A DNA stretch of 64,000 nt from assembly GCA_963721645.1 (NCBI GenBank), contig CAVRJK010000002.1, positions 124,001-188,000 of the forward strand, given 5' to 3'. The notes under the pieces are model-generated. The model was not told the DNA's origin and searched no databases. It saw only the letters and a list, made by a program, of their open reading frames with translations. Origin of the DNA: JALZKA01 sp963721645. Lineage in GTDB: Bacteria; Actinomycetota; Thermoleophilia; Solirubrobacterales; 70-9. Each line of letters starts with the position of its first letter. Positions within the stretch are counted from its first letter, which is position 1. Shown here piece by piece: positions 61,000 to 64,000 of the stretch. The position numbers were made by a program, and so were the translations under genes.

Positions 61000-61383
61000 C
61001 TAGTTCCCGTTGATCGCGAAGATGTTCCCGTCCGGGTCCTTGAACCAAGCTGCCTTGAAGCCGGGTCCCTCGAACACGCCCTCGTCGTCGGTCGTGACTC
61101 CGCTCGCGTCCTCGTAGCGCTCGAACTCCACTCCGCGCTGCGCCAGTAACGTGCGAACCGCTTCGAAGTCCGAGACGTCCCAGCCGGCCAGGGTCGCTTT
61201 GTTCGTTCCGGCGTGATCAGAGACGTATACGAAGAGGCCGGTCCCCTCGCCGCACGGATAGGTGGCCATCTCGTCGCTTTGCTGATCCGGCTCCAGGCCG
61301 AGCAGGCCCTCGTAGAAGTCCCTCGCTCTCGCCATGTCGGACACCGCGACTGCCGTTCCGACCTTGCTGTCCTTGAGGCTCAT
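61000..61383 (-). CDS. VOC-family (glyoxalase/bleomycin-resistance-like) protein
   Basis: A 127-residue single VOC module. KVGTAVAVSDMARARDFYEGLLGLEP opens it, ATYPCGEGTGLFVYVSDHAGTNKATLAGWDVSDFEAV lies in the middle, and GPGFKAAWFKDPDGNIFAING closes it. ATG at 61383 is preceded by AAGGAG with 6-base spacing. It is divergent from the HxlR regulator and may be its target. It could sequester or modify a drug-like compound, given its neighbours. Confidence 0.87.
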   Translation of the reverse strand: MSLKDSKVGTAVAVSDMARARDFYEGLLGLEPDQQSDEMATYPCGEGTGLFVYVSDHAGTNKATLAGWDVSDFEAVRTLLAQRGVEFERYEDASGVTTDDEGVFEGPGFKAAWFKDPDGNIFAINGN

Positions 61384-61423
61384 CTTCGCTCCTTTGGTCT
61401 CGCTGTCCGTTTGACCATACCCC

Positions 61424-61468
61424 ATTTAGTCCTAAAAACTAACTGCAACTTGAATATTTAGGATCAGG
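61424..61468. promoter_or_regulatory. Divergent promoter/operator with inverted repeat
   Basis: This AT-rich island in GC-rich DNA lies between the VOC and HxlR starts. TCCTAAA (61430-61436) and TTTAGGA (61457-61463) form an inverted repeat with 27 bases centre-to-centre, and TTAGTCCTAA (61426-61435) is a second small palindrome. These are good candidates for the HxlR regulator's own operator, controlling both genes. Confidence 0.65.
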
Positions 61469-61485
61469 AGGTAGCCTATGAGGCG

Positions 61486-62163
61486 ATGGCAACCAAGAAG
61501 CGCACCTACAACGACCTCTGCGGGCTCTCGCACGCGCTTGAGCTCGTGGGCGAGCGATGGGCCATCCTGGTGCTCCGCGAGCTGAGCTACGGCCCCAAAC
61601 GCTTCACGGATATCCGCGCCGGCCTCCCCGGCGCGAGCCCGAATGTCCTCTCCCAGCGCCTTCGCGAACTGGAGGCTCACGGCATCGTCGGTCGCCGGAC
61701 CCTGGCGCCCCCAGCCGCTTCGAAGGTATATGAGCTGACCGACTGGGGACGCGAGTTGGAGCCGACACTGCGTACGCTCGGGAACTGGGCTGCGCGTTCC
61801 CCGTATTTCCCGGACACCGGTCACTTCAGCTCGTCGTCGCTGGCGATGAATCTGGAAACCATGTTCCTGCCGGCAAGGGCCGGCGCCACCAATCTGGTCC
61901 TGGGACTGCGCTTGGGTGACGAATCGTTCCGTCTTGAGATCAAGGACCAGACGCTCCACCTGGAGCGCGGCGAGGCCGAGGATGCCGACGCCGTGATCGA
62001 CACCGACCCGATGACCCTCCTGGGAGTGCTCTACCACGGAGCCGAGTTGGGCGCGGCCGAAGCTGCGGGCACGCTGACCATCGAGGGGGATCGCGACGTA
62101 GTCGCGAAGCTCCCTCCGCTGTTCGAGCTGCCGGACCCGGTTGAAGTGAAGGCGCCCGCATGA
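61486..62163 (+). CDS. HxlR-family regulator with C-terminal SCP2-like domain
   Basis: A 225-residue regulator. Residues 1-105 form an HxlR winged helix: YNDLCGLSHALELVGERWAILVLRELSYGPKRFTDIRAGLPGASPNVLSQRLRELEAHGIV (shown in motifs). Residues 115-220 look like an SCP2-type lipid pocket (FRLEIKDQTLHLERGEAEDADAVIDTDPMTL, TLTIEGDRDVVAKLPPLF), possibly the ligand sensor. ATG at 61486 is used, though the perfect AGGAGG (61466-61471) is better spaced for an out-of-frame ATG at 61478. The stop overlaps the DrrA-like start (ATGA). Confidence 0.88.
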   Translation: MATKKRTYNDLCGLSHALELVGERWAILVLRELSYGPKRFTDIRAGLPGASPNVLSQRLRELEAHGIVGRRTLAPPAASKVYELTDWGRELEPTLRTLGNWAARSPYFPDTGHFSSSSLAMNLETMFLPARAGATNLVLGLRLGDESFRLEIKDQTLHLERGEAEDADAVIDTDPMTLLGVLYHGAELGAAEAAGTLTIEGDRDVVAKLPPLFELPDPVEVKAPA

Positions 62164-63140
62164 GCGGCTCGCAAACGCTTGCGATCGAGGCGCAAGGCCT
62201 CGTCAAGTCGTTCGGCGAGACCAAGGCGGTGGACGGCATCGACCTCTCGGTGAGGAAGGGGGCCGTCTACGGAATCCTTGGCCCCAACGGGGCCGGCAAG
62301 ACGACGACGATCCGGATGCTCGCGACCCTGCTCCGCCCGGACGGCGGCACCGCGCGGGTCCTGGGACACGACGTCGTCACTGAGGCCGATGCGGTGCGGA
62401 GCGTCGTAAGCCTCACGGGCCAGCTCGCCTCGGTGGACGAGGACCTGACGGGCCGCGAGAACCTGATCCTGATCGGGCGCCTCCTGGGGCTCAAACGCCT
62501 GGGCGCCAAGTCTCGGGCCGACGACCTGCTTGACGCATTTGGGCTGGTCGAAGCCGCGGGACGCCTTGTGAAGAATTACTCGGGCGGCATGCGCAGAAGG
62601 CTCGACCTCGCAGCGAGCATTGTCGTCACGCCGGAGCTGATGTTCCTGGACGAGCCGACGACAGGTTTGGACCCGCGCTCCCGAAACCAGGTCTGGGGCA
62701 TCGTCAGGGCGCTTGCCGAGGAGGGCACGACGATCCTCTTGTGCACTCAGTACCTCGACGAGGCCGATCAGCTCGCGGAAGGGATCGCCGTGATCGACCA
62801 CGGCACCGTCATCGCCGAGGGCACCCCTTCCCAGCTCAAGGCGTCCGTTGGCTCGGGCACGCTCCACGTCCGGTTGCTCGAGCCGGCCCAGCGGCCCGCG
62901 GCGGCAGAGATCCTCGATCGCGAACTCGGCACCGTGAAGCTCGAAGCGGACCCCGCCGGGCTTTCGGTCGCCTGCGACGAGGCCGATCGCGGTGCCGAGG
63001 CAGTCGCCGAACTTGCGCGGCGTGGCGTGGCGGTAGCCGGATTCACGCTCGGGCAGCCGAGCCTGGACGAGGTTTTCCTGGCCTTGACGGGGCGACCTGT
63101 GGAGGACGAGTCGAGCGCGGAGGAGGTCGAGGCGGCATGA
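62160..63140 (+). CDS. DrrA-like ABC exporter ATPase
   Basis: A 326-residue ATPase of the daunorubicin-resistance type. LVKSFGETKAVDGIDLSV, Walker A GPNGAGKTT, SLTGQLASVDEDLTGRENLILIGRLLGL, signature YSGGMRRRLDLA, Walker B LMFLDEPTTGLDP, switch CTQYLDEAD and the C-terminal DrrA1 part with GQPSLDEVFLALTGR are all intact. It energises export of a drug or lipid through the next gene's product. It overlaps both neighbours by 4 bases. Confidence 0.94.
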   Translation: MSGSQTLAIEAQGLVKSFGETKAVDGIDLSVRKGAVYGILGPNGAGKTTTIRMLATLLRPDGGTARVLGHDVVTEADAVRSVVSLTGQLASVDEDLTGRENLILIGRLLGLKRLGAKSRADDLLDAFGLVEAAGRLVKNYSGGMRRRLDLAASIVVTPELMFLDEPTTGLDPRSRNQVWGIVRALAEEGTTILLCTQYLDEADQLAEGIAVIDHGTVIAEGTPSQLKASVGSGTLHVRLLEPAQRPAAAEILDRELGTVKLEADPAGLSVACDEADRGAEAVAELARRGVAVAGFTLGQPSLDEVFLALTGRPVEDESSAEEVEAA

Positions 63141-63982
63141 GCGAGACACGCACCGGCGCCGTACCGGCCGACGGCGTCGAGGAACAAGCGATCCGCAAGG
63201 CTCTGTCGTCGACCCCGAGGCCTGCCCGCCCGAGCCCGGTTTCGGCTGTGCTCACCTTCGGCTGGCGAGGGATTCTGAAGATCAAGCACGTTCCCGAGCA
63301 GCTGATCGACGCGACGATGACACCGGTCCTCTTCACGCTGATGTTCACCTACATGTACGGAGGTGCGATCTCGGGATCGACCTCCGAGTACCTCACCTTC
63401 ATCCTCCCCGGAATCCTGATGATGTCGGTGGTCTTCACGACCGTCTACTCGGGCGTCGCGCTCAATACCGACCTCACCAAGGGCGTGGTAGACAGGTTCC
63501 GCTCATTGCCGATCTGGCGGCCCGCTCCGTTGGTGGGCTCCGTCGTCGGCGACAGCGTTCGCTACCTCGTGGCTGGAACTGTCGTCGTCATCGTCGGCGC
63601 GGTGCTCGGGTATCGCCCCGACGGCGGCTGGGACGGCGTCCTCGCCGCGCTGCTTCTGACAATCGTCTTCTCGTTCGCGCTCGCGTGGGTCTTCACCACG
63701 CTCGGGCTCATCATGCGCTCCCCGAACGCCGTCATGAACACGGGTTTCATGGCGCTGTTCCCGCTTACCTTCCTCTCGAACGCGTTCGTTCCGCCCGAGA
63801 CGCTGCCGCGCGGCCTCGAAGCGTTCGTCGAGGTCAACCCGATCTCATGGGTCGTAACCGCCAACCGCGGGCTGATGAACGGCACGGCCGAGGCCGGGGA
63901 CGTGCTTTTGGTGCTGGCGACCGCGGTGGTTCTGACCGCTGTGTTTGTGCCGCTTACCTCTCGCCTCTACCGCAAGAAGTAG
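63137..63982 (+). CDS. DrrB-like ABC exporter permease
   Basis: A 281-residue ABC-2 type permease. After a 35-residue cytoplasmic leader there are six membrane helices. LIDATMTPVLFTLMFTYMYGGAISGS, YLTFILPGILMMSVVFTTVYSGVALNTDLTKGVVDRFRSLP and FMALFPLTFLSNAFVPPETLPRGLEAFVEVNP are DrrB/NodJ family signatures. ATG at 63137 overlaps the ATPase stop. The complete pair ends 18 bases before the window edge. Confidence 0.94.
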   Translation: MSETRTGAVPADGVEEQAIRKALSSTPRPARPSPVSAVLTFGWRGILKIKHVPEQLIDATMTPVLFTLMFTYMYGGAISGSTSEYLTFILPGILMMSVVFTTVYSGVALNTDLTKGVVDRFRSLPIWRPAPLVGSVVGDSVRYLVAGTVVVIVGAVLGYRPDGGWDGVLAALLLTIVFSFALAWVFTTLGLIMRSPNAVMNTGFMALFPLTFLSNAFVPPETLPRGLEAFVEVNPISWVVTANRGLMNGTAEAGDVLLVLATAVVLTAVFVPLTSRLYRKK

Positions 63983-64000
63983 GCGAGTCGCCTACGCGCG

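Overview
The window is 64 kb of very GC-rich, densely packed bacterial chromosome with many 4-base ATGA/GTGA/CTGA gene overlaps. Gene content points to a high-GC actinobacterium, most likely of the Thermoleophilia/Solirubrobacterales type. The signs are an actinobacterial-type integration host factor, an MlaE/YrbE permease pair with an MMPL/RND exporter, cyclase proteins of the AAA-TPR and alpha/beta-hydrolase kinds, and a short UvrA-like protein near a Drr-type ABC exporter. The assignment is an inference from family content; no rRNA or other marker is present.

Layout. 0-5.2 kb (minus): a cut-off aldehyde dehydrogenase, two secreted PQQ-type glucose/sorbosone dehydrogenase proteins holding three propeller domains between them, and a lipoprotein. 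5.3-14.1 kb (plus): a lipid-transport-like block of two MlaE permeases, their ATPase and a 930-residue MMPL protein, followed by coupled small genes ending in a beta-lactamase-fold protein that appears to start at CTG. 14.2-17.2 kb: an mIHF-like protein, then a divergent serine-palmitoyltransferase-like enzyme and a GNAT-fold protein that together suggest sphingolipid synthesis. 17.3-25.8 kb: DNA glycosylase, tRNA-Ser(GGA), TrpB2, YtoQ, a LURP-one protein, and a 1043-residue cyclase-ATPase-TPR regulator.

25.8-34.1 kb is the plastic part. tRNA-Ser(CGA) is followed by two partial copies of its own 3' end, at 31469-31530 and 33101-33121. They bracket a 1749-residue secreted propeller/PPC/RTX/Ig-like protein and an alpha/beta-hydrolase-cyclase. 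This is the footprint of site-specific integration at a tRNA gene, with no integrase visible. Immediately beyond lie a SCP2 protein, a YdeI-like protein and a short chimeric scar that looks like the start of a methyltransferase joined to the start of an alpha/beta hydrolase.

34.1-41.2 kb: secreted SMP-30-like protein, MFS-cupin operon, a frameshifted GNAT gene, a GFA domain fused in frame to an MFS transporter, a TauE-like exporter and a VOC protein. 41.2-47.2 kb (minus): a complete oligopeptide-type ABC importer (binding protein, two permeases, two ATPases), with a small inverted-repeat element inserted in frame at the start of the last ATPase. 47.4-58.1 kb: dehydrogenases, SRPBCC, CsaA-like protein, uncharacterised proteins, PlsC-like acyltransferase, cupredoxin-like lipoprotein, glycerate 2-kinase, APC-like permease and EttA. 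58.1-64 kb: FKBP isomerase, a UvrA-like ATPase that also appears to start at CTG, VOC protein, HxlR-SCP2 regulator and a DrrA/DrrB exporter, which together resemble a DrrABC-type resistance locus.

The strongest leads are the tRNA-Ser island with a compensated base-pair change in its att copy, the in-frame mobile repeat in the ABC ATPase, the likely ceramide-synthesis pair, and the set of fusions, scars and CTG starts.
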